In this document: positions 34,975-44,502 of the stretch, piece by piece
Numbering within the stretch: the stretch's first letter is position 1
How the letters are laid out: every line of letters begins with the position of its first letter
Assembly: GCA_016715465.1 (NCBI GenBank)
Contig: JADKAA010000029.1
Coordinates: 1,116,001-1,180,000, forward strand
DNA length: 64,000 nt
Source: Saprospiraceae bacterium
Lineage (GTDB): Bacteria; Bacteroidota; Bacteroidia; Chitinophagales; Saprospiraceae
Direction of reading: 5' to 3'
Notes under the pieces: generated by a model
The model's database searches: none
Told to the model about the DNA's origin: nothing
Seen by the model: the letters and a program-made list of their open reading frames with translations, nothing else
Translations under genes and position numbers: made by a program

Positions 34975-37900
34975 ATGGCAAATAAACCTATACCTTATTG
35001 GATAGCTGTACTTTGGTCATTTTTTTTGCCAATCTCCTTATTAGGGCAACACGGGACTCTGGGTTATACAGAACATATTCGTCTTCCGGGAGGCATTTAC
35101 GACAATCTCATTTCTCAGATATTTACCGATGGTGAAGGCTACCTTTGGCTTGCCACGCAAAATGGACTTAAAAGGTATGATGAAGGACAGATAACTGAAT
35201 ATAAAAAAATACAAGGTGATACTACCTCACTGATAGATGACAATGTAACGTCCCTCAATCAAGATATCCATGACAGGATCTGGGTTGGTACCGTAGAAGG
35301 CGTATGCTATCTAAACAAAGCCACCAATAAATTTCACTGGATTCCCGGTCTGAACCAGCCTGATTACGCATGTCTCAACATCATTAATGACCATCAGGGT
35401 AATGTGTGGTTTTCGATTCGCGACAAAGGAATATACAGATTCAATATCAGATCTGGGAAGCTTACTAATTTTATCAATGACAAAAAGGATGTATCATCGA
35501 TCAGTGCTAACCGAATCATGTTTAATGGCATGATGGAAGATCCAGCTAAAACCGGGATTTGGGTGGCTACAGAAAGAGGAATAAACTTCTATGATTATTC
35601 AACAAATTCATTCTACAATATAAACCACAATCCACTAAAACAAACTATATTTTCCCACGACGTAAGTGCCCTGACCCGCAGTGGAAACTTACTGGTTTAT
35701 GCCGATAATCGTCAGAAGCAAGTCATTTATTACGACTCACAAAATCATCGCATTGTTCAGTCCATTAAACCCGTATTAAAATCAGGCAAAGATCTTTTTT
35801 CCATTTACCAAATCTACATCGACCAAAAACAAAACCTATGGATGAGCAGTTACCAGGATCTTTCTGCATTTTATCATTCTAAAAGCAAGGTTATCTACGA
35901 GCTAACCAATGACATTATTGAAAATCAATTTTTCACAGGTATCATTTTTTCAGACGCGACAGAGCAAAAAAATGGCATTATCTGGTTTTCTACCGGCAAC
36001 GGGCTGACCTCGGTTGATCCAAATAATAAACTCATGTCATACTATAATTTCAGTATGCCCCAGACTAAAAATGTCAACTCCTATCTTATTTCCTTTAAAG
36101 AAGACCCTTTTGATTTAAGCTGGTGGATGGTGACTGCACCTGGACAATTATTACATTATCAACCTTTATCCAATCAACTTAAGACCTATGATTTACCAGC
36201 CGCAACATACATATCGGGCATTGATATCTATCAGGGCAGGATCCTCATCTGCCATACCCGTGGCGCATATCTATTCAATCCCAGGAACAACCAAATCAAC
36301 CATTTCAAATTTCCGGCTAAAGACAAGATAGCGGAGACCTCATTTGTTACAGAACATCTTTTAAACGGAAATGAGTTGTGGTTTTTCATAAAAAAAGGAT
36401 TGGATGCTTATGCATATAAACATGACCAGGTTGGTCATACCTGGGAAAAGTATCCAATTTCTATACAAGATGTACACCCCCGCTATGTCGTCAATAAAGG
36501 CCTAATTGATCGCAGAGGTGAATTGTTATTGGGTATTCAATTTGGTGGCTTAGCTAGATTTTCAAAAGAAAAAAAAGCCTTTGAAATCATTAGGACAAAA
36601 CCACAGATAGATTTTAATAAGGCTGCTTTCCCTGCACTTTATGAGAATGAAGCTGGAAAAATCATCGTCAGTTCTTTTGACCTTATGGAGTATAACCCAA
36701 TCAATGACAGCATACGTTATCTTGATAAAACAAGCCACAATGGCAATGTGGTAATTGATGACGCAGGAAGGCTCTGGCATAATACGCTGAACGAATACGA
36801 TGTTTACGATAAAAATTTTGCCCGCAAAATAAGTGTTACAGCAGAAATTAAGCAAATTGAAGAGAGCGGAGGATGGGTCATTGGCTTTTATAGACTGAAA
36901 AGCGGGAAACTGTTATCGTTTTTAAAGGAAAGGGTAGTTTTGATTGATCCTGATTTTGTCGATTTACCTGTAAGAGATCTTACGTTGCAGATCAACAGGA
37001 TTGTCACGCACGATACCATCATAATTATACACCATGACCGCACGAATTTAAGACTGAATGCCAGTCAGAACTCACTTACCATCCATTTTGGCAGTATTTG
37101 TCCACCCAATCTCAGAAACCATCACTATGAATATAGACTTTCCGGTATAGACCACCACTTCAACCGCTGTATCGATCAGCCCTCAGCAACGTATGGAAAT
37201 CTGGATGGTGGTGAGTATGAATTTATTGTGAGGCTGATTGATCTCCAAGGCGGAGTAGTCGATGAAAAAACACTTTATTTTCACATCGACACGCCATTTT
37301 ATTTAACAGCTTGGTTCAAATTTATCATTGCTGCCCTTATCCTCATTCCAACCATTTTGTTTTTTAGATATCGGGGTATACAGCACAGAAAGATCCAGGA
37401 ACTCCGACTGCAGTCAACCCTATTGGAAAAAGACAAAACCGAGATCCAATATCAAAATTTGATCAACCACCTAAATCCTCATTTTCTCTTTAACAGCCTG
37501 ACATCGCTCAACAGCCTCATTCGAACTGAACCAAAGACTGCCAGTTTATTTCTGCAGCGTTTATCTTCTATGTATCGTTATATCCTGCAGCACCGCAACA
37601 GCGAACTGGTTAATATTGAACAAGAATTAGTCTTTCTGAAAAACTACCTCGATTTGCAACAACTGAGATTCGAAAACGGCTTAATGATCAACATTGATAT
37701 TGCAGACAAGTATAAAATGAAGAGCATTGTTCCGGTGACCTTACAAAACCTGATTGAGAATGCAATCAAACACAATACCATCGACATCGAAGATGCCCTC
37801 ATCATCGACCTGTATGTGGAAGAGGGCTATCTCATCGTAAAAAATAACCTGCAGAAAAAATCTTTTGTAGAAACATCTAATAAGCAGGGTTTGGAAAGCC

Positions 37901-37989
37901 TGAAAAATCTATACCGCTTCATTTCGAAGGAACCGATTCAAACATTGGAAACGGAGACTGAATTTATTGTTAAAATCCCTTTGATTTAG
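34975..37989 (+). CDS. Propeller-type sensor histidine kinase (LytS family), third copy
   Basis: About 1004 residues and clearly a paralogue of the second copy. Signal segment IPYWIAVLWSFFLPISLLGQ, propeller repeats (GYLWLATQNGLKRYDEG, DRIWVGTVEGVCYL, GNVWFSIRDKGIYRF), Y_Y_Y domain (GGEYEFIVRLIDLQGG), helix AWFKFIIAALILIPTILFF, H box LINHLNPHFLFNSLTSLNSLI and N box NLIENAIKHN. The D-x-G-x-G motif is again replaced (VKNNLQKK, TSNKQGLESL). ATG 34975 is chosen; a GTG at 34924 also opens the frame. No receiver-type regulator follows on this strand; instead its stop overlaps the stop of a convergent LytTR-only gene. Confidence 0.9.
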   Translation: MANKPIPYWIAVLWSFFLPISLLGQHGTLGYTEHIRLPGGIYDNLISQIFTDGEGYLWLATQNGLKRYDEGQITEYKKIQGDTTSLIDDNVTSLNQDIHDRIWVGTVEGVCYLNKATNKFHWIPGLNQPDYACLNIINDHQGNVWFSIRDKGIYRFNIRSGKLTNFINDKKDVSSISANRIMFNGMMEDPAKTGIWVATERGINFYDYSTNSFYNINHNPLKQTIFSHDVSALTRSGNLLVYADNRQKQVIYYDSQNHRIVQSIKPVLKSGKDLFSIYQIYIDQKQNLWMSSYQDLSAFYHSKSKVIYELTNDIIENQFFTGIIFSDATEQKNGIIWFSTGNGLTSVDPNNKLMSYYNFSMPQTKNVNSYLISFKEDPFDLSWWMVTAPGQLLHYQPLSNQLKTYDLPAATYISGIDIYQGRILICHTRGAYLFNPRNNQINHFKFPAKDKIAETSFVTEHLLNGNELWFFIKKGLDAYAYKHDQVGHTWEKYPISIQDVHPRYVVNKGLIDRRGELLLGIQFGGLARFSKEKKAFEIIRTKPQIDFNKAAFPALYENEAGKIIVSSFDLMEYNPINDSIRYLDKTSHNGNVVIDDAGRLWHNTLNEYDVYDKNFARKISVTAEIKQIEESGGWVIGFYRLKSGKLLSFLKERVVLIDPDFVDLPVRDLTLQINRIVTHDTIIIIHHDRTNLRLNASQNSLTIHFGSICPPNLRNHHYEYRLSGIDHHFNRCIDQPSATYGNLDGGEYEFIVRLIDLQGGVVDEKTLYFHIDTPFYLTAWFKFIIAALILIPTILFFRYRGIQHRKIQELRLQSTLLEKDKTEIQYQNLINHLNPHFLFNSLTSLNSLIRTEPKTASLFLQRLSSMYRYILQHRNSELVNIEQELVFLKNYLDLQQLRFENGLMINIDIADKYKMKSIVPVTLQNLIENAIKHNTIDIEDALIIDLYVEEGYLIVKNNLQKKSFVETSNKQGLESLKNLYRFISKEPIQTLETETEFIVKIPLI

Positions 37990-38324
37990 GCTGAAAGTTG
38001 CCTCAAACTGGCCAATACATTTTTCTTCATACGCCTGGAAACCGCAGCTACTGAAGTGTCTGTCAATACTACCTTATTGTCACTTGTAATGCACTGTATG
38101 TATTTGGGATTTATCAAATGGGTCTGATGGGTTCGTAGAAAGCCATGGGGAATGAGTTTTGAAACATATTCTTTGAGTACTTTGGAAGTGAGTACCCTGC
38201 GGTTGCCGGTATAATATATTAAAGTATAATTGCTTTGAGCTTCCAGCCTGATGATGTCTTCCGGCTTAAGCATAAATTGGTCTGTGTGGGTAGCAATTGG
38301 AATTAAATTTTCAAAGTTTTTCAT
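37986..38324 (-). CDS. LytTR DNA-binding protein without receiver domain
   Basis: About 112 residues consisting almost only of a LytTR domain: LKPEDIIRLEAQSNYTLIYY, VLTSKVLKEYVSKLIPHGFLRTHQTHLINPKYI and TDTSVAAVSRRMKKNVL. No receiver precedes it, so phosphorylation cannot control it directly; it may act by abundance or by pairing with a full-length regulator. ATG 38324 (MKNFENLI) is preferred over the distal start at 38369. Its TAA stop shares the bases TTAG with the stop of the third kinase. It lies between two kinase loci. Confidence 0.85.
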   Translation of the reverse strand: MKNFENLIPIATHTDQFMLKPEDIIRLEAQSNYTLIYYTGNRRVLTSKVLKEYVSKLIPHGFLRTHQTHLINPKYIQCITSDNKVVLTDTSVAAVSRRMKKNVLASLRQLSA

Positions 38325-38621
38325 ATAACAGAATGCTTTAGTGTTTGATGCATAAATTTTCTGAAACAAAAATAAACCACAGCAGACAGGTATGGAAAGA
38401 TATACAATTGAATGGTAGTAAATTTCGATTAAGGGGTATTAATTTAATGTTGAGATCTGTGGAGTAATTTGAATTTTGTCAAACGCCTCAAAACCGCTGT
38501 GGTAATACGCCTTTTCGTTATGCATAACAACAGTTTACCTATTACCAATTGGAACCCAGGTAAGCCGAAGTGGTATTTTAATGGCCCTGGCATAACTAAG
38601 TCCTTCGAATTTCATATTCTC

Positions 38622-39356
38622 TTAAAAGCCCAGTCTATCCTGCACTTCCTGCCGTTTGCTGCGCGATATGGGGATGTGAGTGCCATTGCTCATCACCATT
38701 TCCATTCCTTCACCCCTGATGAGGCGCCTGATGTGTGAATCATTCACCAGCCAAGAAGTATGCGGCCTAAAGAATCGGGGGTTGTTGAGCGTTTCTTCAA
38801 TTTCTCTCAGATTTTTTGATAAGATGTAAGGTTTGATTTCATTTGCGCAATAAATCTTGCAATAACTGCCATCTGCTTCGCAAAACATAATTTGGTCAAC
38901 TTGTACAAAGTGAATTTCCTGGCCAATGGGCAGTAAGATTCTGTCCGGAACGGGGTTGATATCCACATTTTGAATGGCCCGTACTTTTTCTGCATAACGG
39001 ACTTCAACAACTTTAACTTTATTTACCGCTGCCTTTAATTCATCCTTATCGATTGGCTTGAGCAAATAATCAATGGCATTAAATCTAAAAGCCTTAAGGG
39101 CATATTGATCATAAGCGGTAGTAAAAATCACCCGGAAGGCCAATTTATCGAGCCTTCGCAAAAATTCAAAACCACTGATATGCGGCATCTCTATGTCCAA
39201 AAACACCAAATCCGGGCTTATGGTGGGTAGTGCTTCCAAAGCCTCTTCCGGACGATTAAATATCCCTGATATTTCAACATCAGGACAATGTTTCTGCAAT
39301 AGAATGGTCAAAACGTCGGTACAATATCTTTCATCATCCACAATCAGTGCCTTCAT
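38622..39356 (-). CDS. LytTR response regulator
   Basis: 244 residues. Receiver: VDDERYCTDVL, phospho-acceptor in LVFLDIEMPHISGF near residue 54, FTTAYDQYALKAFRFNAIDYLLKPI. LytTR domain from about 140: DRILLPIGQEIHFVQVDQIMFCEADGSYCKIY (residues about 140-170), FFRPHTSWLVNDSHI, THIPISRSKRQEV. Its ATG directly abuts the stop codon of the fourth kinase (39357), so the pair is co-translated. Confidence 0.93.
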   Translation of the reverse strand: MKALIVDDERYCTDVLTILLQKHCPDVEISGIFNRPEEALEALPTISPDLVFLDIEMPHISGFEFLRRLDKLAFRVIFTTAYDQYALKAFRFNAIDYLLKPIDKDELKAAVNKVKVVEVRYAEKVRAIQNVDINPVPDRILLPIGQEIHFVQVDQIMFCEADGSYCKIYCANEIKPYILSKNLREIEETLNNPRFFRPHTSWLVNDSHIRRLIRGEGMEMVMSNGTHIPISRSKRQEVQDRLGF

Positions 39357-42300
39357 TTAAATATGGATTTTTATGGTTACTTTGGTGCCGGCCGGCAATT
39401 GATTTTCATGGTATAAATCTTCGATGAAAATTTCAGCAGGCTGGCCACTCGTTTTGTAGAGCAGATTGATCCGCTCCTGGGTAAGTGAAATACCGTAAGA
39501 TTTATGCGAATTTTCACCCTTACTCTTCAGTACCCCGGCTTTAGTCCTACCTATGCCATTGTCTATAATTTCAATGTGAACACATTTATCAGTTACAAAG
39601 AAAACATGCACTAAAAGCTCTTTGACGCCATGATCCTGTGGAGCCTGCATAAGACCGTGCCAAATGGCATTTTCTACATAGGGCTGCAACAGGAGTGGTG
39701 GAATAGTTATCTGATCCGTAAATACGTTTGGATCTATCTCGATCTTCCAATTAAAACCATCCTGAAACCGCATGGCTTCCATGCCTAAATATAACCGAAG
39801 TGCCTCAAGTTCTTTTTCAAGGGAAATAAATTCTTCCCTGCTTGAGTCAAGCACAAGGCGGATCAGCCGGGAAAATCTGGTCAGATAGTCAGAAGCCGCT
39901 TCTGTATCATGAACCAAGATGAAACGATTGATGGAGTTCAAACAATTAAAAATAAAATGCGGGTTCATTTGGGCTCTTAATGCGGCCATTTCGGTGTGCG
40001 CAATGCGTTGGTGCAGTAAACTTTTCTCCTGCTCTTCTTTGCGTATGCTTTGTACCCTTTTGTGGTAAAACACTGCTGCCAGCAGAAAGACGACCAATAC
40101 AAAAAATAGGATAAACCATGTTTTTTGCCACCAGGGAGGAGCTACCAGGATGCGCAGTATAACCCTTTTTCCATGGGTAAAACTATCCCTCACTTCTACC
40201 CTGTAAGTCCTGGGGGCAAGGTTGTTCAGTTTAATCTCATCATCGGTATCCAGTTTTTGCCAGATACTGCCGTTTATGCTGTACTCCAGCATAGGAGTCG
40301 AGCATTCCTCAGTGTCGAGATAACCAAATTTCAAAGTGAGGCTGTGCTCCCGGTAATTAAGGTGAAGGATCGAATCGGGAGCCGCCTCCAAATCCAATAT
40401 CCTGATACTTTTAATGTAAACTTTACCCTCGGTTCCAACCCCCCCCATCCTTTGCGGATTAAAGAAAATATGCATTTTCGGATAGAGGTTTTGACAAATT
40501 TGGCCATCCGCATCGAAGAACAGACGGTAATTAAATTGTGCTGCTTTCTTTAAATTTTCAAAACTTCTAATTCTATCCTTCTTAAGCATAAAAAGACCCT
40601 TTTCAGAAGTTCCCCAGTACACCCCATTTTTGTCTGTAATTCCATAAAATACGTTGTCTGATGGAAGTCCATCGCGCAATGTATAGGACCTTTGCTGCAT
40701 GGTAGTGCTCCGGATGACCATCAAGCCATGCTCAACCACGGAAAGATAGACGTTTCCTCTGTCATCTCCTGCAATACAACTAACTGTTGCCCTTGCACGA
40801 GTTGGAAGCAGATTAAGCGGGTAATGTTTGATGGATTTCTTATCCACTGAAACGATAAAAATTCCATTTCTCTCCTGCGCAAGCCACAATTTATCCGTAA
40901 CCTTATCGTAGTAAAGTTCACTAAAACGATTAGAATTATTGGGTGCAAAAAAGGGCTTCATGGCATTGACGGAAAGGTCTATTTCAAATATACCTGCCCG
41001 GCGATCCCTTATATAAAGGCGCCCATGTTTGTCTTTCACAAAATTTCTGAATTCTGTTTCTTCCGTTATGTTGACATTTCCGGGAAGTTCTATCCTAATG
41101 ATTTGGTATGTGACGAGGTTGAGGCGGTAAACACTTTTTGATAAAGAGAACAGCGCTTCATTCCCTCCCAAATAAAAATAATATTGAAATGCTCCTAAGC
41201 GGCTTTTATTCTGCCGATCTTTCAATACATGACAATCAAGGCCACCTTCATTACACAACAAAACACTTTCCTTAGTCCAATCCCCGACAATGATCTTTTT
41301 ATGACCTATGGTATGAAAAGAATGATTGTTACCATAAGACGCAAGACCGGCCAGCGATTTACCCTGAATCAAATCTTCTTTAGGTGAGAGCTGCACTAAA
41401 GGTGTTTCACCATTTTGGATGACAAAATAACGGGAACCCATTCGGGTAATGGATCCATTTTGTCCATACGGAAAGTCCGGATATTTTTGTGGGTCGTATT
41501 TCATATAAGTAGAAAAACTTCGCTCATCTTGCTGGTATAAATAGATCGCATTTTTAGAAATCATCAGTAAGCTGTCTTTGCCAAATGACTCGATGTCCAA
41601 AATGTGCGCGGCAAGTCCATTCTCTTCTTCCGGACAAGGGTGTGCCATCCATTTTAACTCTGCAGGGTCAAAGGTGTAAAAACACTTATCATAGGTGCCG
41701 ATCCAAAGCTTACCTTTTGCATCGAGATGAGAAAGGTAGAATGCCCAATAATCCTGAATGTCCGGATTGGGATAGTGCGTAAATGACTTTTTATGTGTAT
41801 CTACAGAAAATAAGCCATAGGCAGATAGTATCCAGAGTTCATGATCTGATTTTTTTTTCAATTCCAACACGGCATTACTCCTGATCTCATAAGTAATGAT
41901 GCCCGATTTTTTAGCATAATTGTACCAGCCACTGCTGGTAAATTGTCCTGATGCAGGGTCAAATATCAGGAGGTCTCCAAATCCGCCCAGCCACAGCCTG
42001 CCTTCTTCGTCCTGAGCAATGTCACCCCCGGAAAAGCCTGAGACCAATGATGAATCCGGATAATAGTTGAGAAATTGCTGATTTTCCGGCCTGTACATGC
42101 TCAGGCCGTTGATCGTTTTTATCCAAAACCTTTCTTCCCGATCGATGAATAAATAATCGCAATTGTTTGATGACAGCGAACGGTTATCAGCAGGATTATG
42201 TCTGAAAATATAAAAAGAGTTGCCATCAAAACGATGTAAACCATTGTCTGCTGATATCCATAAAAAACCTTGCTTATCATTGATGATACGCCGAAGTGAA

Positions 42301-42437
42301 TTGGATGAAAGTCCATCTTTGACGGAATAAGTTTTCACATCGAATGCCGGCTGCGCATCAAGTCTGTATCCGGCATAACCCAAAAACAAACAAAACAAAA
42401 TACCCCACCAGTGATTTCCGTCCTTCAACTGCAACAA
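39357..42437 (-). CDS. Propeller-type sensor histidine kinase (LytS family), fourth copy
   Basis: About 1026 residues. Signal segment WWGILFCLFLGYAGYRLDAQ, propeller repeats (TYSVKDGLSSNSLRRIIND, GFLWISADNGLHRFDG, GRLWLGGFGDLLIF), Y_Y_Y domain (NLAPRTYRVEVRDSF), helix TWFILFFVLVVFLLAAVFYH, H box RAQMNPHFIFNCLNSINRFIL, N box PYVENAIWHGL and intact G box DNGIGRTKAG with SYGISLTQERI. The only start in this frame is TTG at 42437, directly after an in-frame TAA, so the true start may be lost by a one-base indel; ATG at 42453 lies in another frame. Regulator follows immediately. Confidence 0.9.
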   Translation of the reverse strand: MLQLKDGNHWWGILFCLFLGYAGYRLDAQPAFDVKTYSVKDGLSSNSLRRIINDKQGFLWISADNGLHRFDGNSFYIFRHNPADNRSLSSNNCDYLFIDREERFWIKTINGLSMYRPENQQFLNYYPDSSLVSGFSGGDIAQDEEGRLWLGGFGDLLIFDPASGQFTSSGWYNYAKKSGIITYEIRSNAVLELKKKSDHELWILSAYGLFSVDTHKKSFTHYPNPDIQDYWAFYLSHLDAKGKLWIGTYDKCFYTFDPAELKWMAHPCPEEENGLAAHILDIESFGKDSLLMISKNAIYLYQQDERSFSTYMKYDPQKYPDFPYGQNGSITRMGSRYFVIQNGETPLVQLSPKEDLIQGKSLAGLASYGNNHSFHTIGHKKIIVGDWTKESVLLCNEGGLDCHVLKDRQNKSRLGAFQYYFYLGGNEALFSLSKSVYRLNLVTYQIIRIELPGNVNITEETEFRNFVKDKHGRLYIRDRRAGIFEIDLSVNAMKPFFAPNNSNRFSELYYDKVTDKLWLAQERNGIFIVSVDKKSIKHYPLNLLPTRARATVSCIAGDDRGNVYLSVVEHGLMVIRSTTMQQRSYTLRDGLPSDNVFYGITDKNGVYWGTSEKGLFMLKKDRIRSFENLKKAAQFNYRLFFDADGQICQNLYPKMHIFFNPQRMGGVGTEGKVYIKSIRILDLEAAPDSILHLNYREHSLTLKFGYLDTEECSTPMLEYSINGSIWQKLDTDDEIKLNNLAPRTYRVEVRDSFTHGKRVILRILVAPPWWQKTWFILFFVLVVFLLAAVFYHKRVQSIRKEEQEKSLLHQRIAHTEMAALRAQMNPHFIFNCLNSINRFILVHDTEAASDYLTRFSRLIRLVLDSSREEFISLEKELEALRLYLGMEAMRFQDGFNWKIEIDPNVFTDQITIPPLLLQPYVENAIWHGLMQAPQDHGVKELLVHVFFVTDKCVHIEIIDNGIGRTKAGVLKSKGENSHKSYGISLTQERINLLYKTSGQPAEIFIEDLYHENQLPAGTKVTIKIHI

Positions 42438-42532
42438 TTAAATACCATGAAGTAAAAATACGCCATAATCCCAGATTGGTGAAAGAAGTTTCTCCTTGCA
42501 AAAGGCAATAAAAATCTACCCAGCAGTACCTC

Positions 42533-42991
42533 TTAAGCTTTTTTCTGATAAAACCCAATGCGTATCATAAATATACAAAGCAACAGCAACAGCAAATCAC
42601 TCAACAAGATACCTGCACCAAAAATATAGGCATTGGCAGGGTTCTTCAACTCTTTCACAACGGTAACTTTTTCATTTAATTTGTAATTAAACCAGGGCAA
42701 TAAAATACCGGATGTAGAAAAGCCCTCCAAAGAGTCCAGGCTATTCTCACTTACGGGGTACCTGAATACAGGTCTTCTGGCTTTGCTGTTACCATTGCTC
42801 CGGCCGGTATTATCTTCAAGAACGGCTTTACTTGTTCCCTTACCCCGGAATCCTATTATCCGTCCGGTGACCACATCGCCCCCAATCCTGTAGGAAATTT
42901 TTTCTGCCAGTGGTTTACCTACGATATAGGCCAACAGCATACCACCGGCTACCAATAAAATCCGGAAGATAAAAAGTGATGATTTACTCAT
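42533..42991 (-). CDS. DUF3592-like membrane protein
   Basis: 152 residues with a helix near each end (LFIFRILLVAGGMLLAYIVG and AYIFGAGILLSDLLLLLLCIFMI) and a beta-rich loop between, GDVVTGRIIGFRGKG, RRPVFRYPV and LNEKVTVVKELKNPANAYI. This pattern (V..G.V......P...F......G..V.V.....NP..A) is the DUF3592 plan. Function unknown. It is 9 bases downstream of the SGNH-like lipoprotein gene, so one transcript is likely. Confidence 0.65.
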   Translation of the reverse strand: MSKSSLFIFRILLVAGGMLLAYIVGKPLAEKISYRIGGDVVTGRIIGFRGKGTSKAVLEDNTGRSNGNSKARRPVFRYPVSENSLDSLEGFSTSGILLPWFNYKLNEKVTVVKELKNPANAYIFGAGILLSDLLLLLLCIFMIRIGFYQKKA

Positions 42992-43000
42992 AACCGACTC

Positions 43001-43864
43001 CTATTTACCACAGCTATAAATGGCCATCAACAAGGCCTTGCTGATGCGCTGTCCTGCTTTTTTGCCGAGGTGGCCTTGTCCATCAGAAGTGTCTATGCCA
43101 TTGACCTCACTTGGGTCACTGGCAGAATTACGGTTTTCAGGACAGATTCTCCATATGCCATTGGACTGGCATGCACCGTCATTACTTTCCAGCGCCTGAA
43201 GATTGAAGATTACATCCCTTGCAGCAAAAGTTGATATCATCCATTGCCCTACCTTCATTCTTGCCGCATTGCCATCATACGACTCCACCGAATAGACAAG
43301 CGGCGGCGTCATATGCAGAAAACGAATGGTGGGAATTTTGGTCCTAATTTCATCGATCATGGCTTTATATGCCGTTTGAACCGCCAGATAATTTCCATCA
43401 TCAATGTCTGCATAACCAAATTTGAATACACCAATTTTCACAATGTCTTTATTTCGGATGACCTCTTCTTTAAATACCCTCATTTTTTCATAGGGATCTC
43501 CATTGGCAATGCCTCCCACATCGACAAATATGCCGCCCATGAGACCTTTGTCGGTTTTATCTCCGGGGCCATAATAATCAAAAGGAAAGCCATTGCCCTT
43601 GCAGCCTTCTTCCAGGTCCTGGCCTACTGACTGATGGAGAAACAACAGATTCCAAGCTTTGATGCGACCCATTTCAACAGCAGAAACATCGTCCCACGCT
43701 GCAACCGCCTGTGTGCCAAAAACACCCGGAGTACCGCTTCCCAATTGGCTGTTTCCCCCATTGTCGCCGTCTGATCCCCCCTCGTTATCGTCGATGTTAC
43801 TTTTGTTGCAAGCCACCAACGACAGAAAAATAAAAATAAAAATAGTGTGTGAAATATTTTTCAT
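43001..43864 (-). CDS. SGNH-hydrolase-like lipoprotein
   Basis: 287 residues. Lipobox FIFLSLVACNKS (Cys at 19) and a flexible Gly/Asp/Asn-rich linker to about 50. The rest resembles an SGNH/GDSL-like fold: NLLFLHQSVGQDLEEGCK (the Ser block of this sub-group has H-x-S), DIVKIGVFKFGYADID, and a C-terminal block DTSDGQGHLGKKAGQRISKALL with Asp and His. An esterase acting on surface polysaccharide is possible, but only the fold is inferred. The gene lies in a cluster with the small lipoprotein upstream and DUF3592 downstream. Confidence 0.6.
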   Translation of the reverse strand: MKNISHTIFIFIFLSLVACNKSNIDDNEGGSDGDNGGNSQLGSGTPGVFGTQAVAAWDDVSAVEMGRIKAWNLLFLHQSVGQDLEEGCKGNGFPFDYYGPGDKTDKGLMGGIFVDVGGIANGDPYEKMRVFKEEVIRNKDIVKIGVFKFGYADIDDGNYLAVQTAYKAMIDEIRTKIPTIRFLHMTPPLVYSVESYDGNAARMKVGQWMISTFAARDVIFNLQALESNDGACQSNGIWRICPENRNSASDPSEVNGIDTSDGQGHLGKKAGQRISKALLMAIYSCGK

Positions 43865-43882
43865 GGAATGCTAATTTTTACA

Positions 43883-44401
43883 TTATTCGTGATAGTAGAA
43901 TTTACCTTCAGTGATGACCAGTGGTGGGCCAGAAGCACAAGTAAGCGTGCCGGAAAAAGTGGCTTCTACCTCAGCTGGCAATTTACTGACTTTTGTCACC
44001 TTTACTTTCATGTCAAAGCCCATCATACTGCCACAGATGTAATCCTGCTCAGACCAATTGCCCATCTGAGCAACACTCAGATCGGTATTGCCATTCACAA
44101 AGTGGTAGTCACCCGGGCCTGAGGTATTATAAATATTGATGTTAAAAGTTTTTTCGCTTTTATCCTTTTTTCCTGCATCACCTGCAATAATGATGACTTT
44201 GTTGTAGCCTTGCGGATGAAAAGCACCAAAGACACCGTGATCTGCTTTCCATTCCACACCATTGATTTTCATGGAAAGATAGTTCGCCGAAGTTTCGGCT
44301 TGTGGTGCCGCTGCTGTTCCATTTACATCCATGTTTTCCGACTTTTGTCCACAAGCCATAAATGCAATCCAGGCGATCAAAAAAATGTTCATTTTATTCA
44401 T
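43883..44401 (-). CDS. Small exported lipoprotein, unknown function
   Basis: 172 residues. Signal with lipobox IFLIAWIAFMACGQKSE, then a short Ala/Thr-rich linker and a beta-sandwich-like domain (YLSMKINGVEWKADHGVFGAF, TFNINIYNTSGPGDYHF, ATFSGTLTCASGPPLVITEGKFYYHE). The last phrase, F.G.L........ITEGKF, is common in small Bacteroidota lipoproteins of the DUF6252 sort. Same strand and 18 bases before the SGNH-like gene. Confidence 0.65.
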   Translation of the reverse strand: MNKMNIFLIAWIAFMACGQKSENMDVNGTAAAPQAETSANYLSMKINGVEWKADHGVFGAFHPQGYNKVIIIAGDAGKKDKSEKTFNINIYNTSGPGDYHFVNGNTDLSVAQMGNWSEQDYICGSMMGFDMKVKVTKVSKLPAEVEATFSGTLTCASGPPLVITEGKFYYHE

Positions 44402-44502
44402 TTAGGTTAATATTTAGAGTTAAAATAGGAGGCATTACTTTGCTACATCGATTTCACATATGGTTTTCAGATTATACAGGCTATTCTTATGTGATACATT
44501 TG

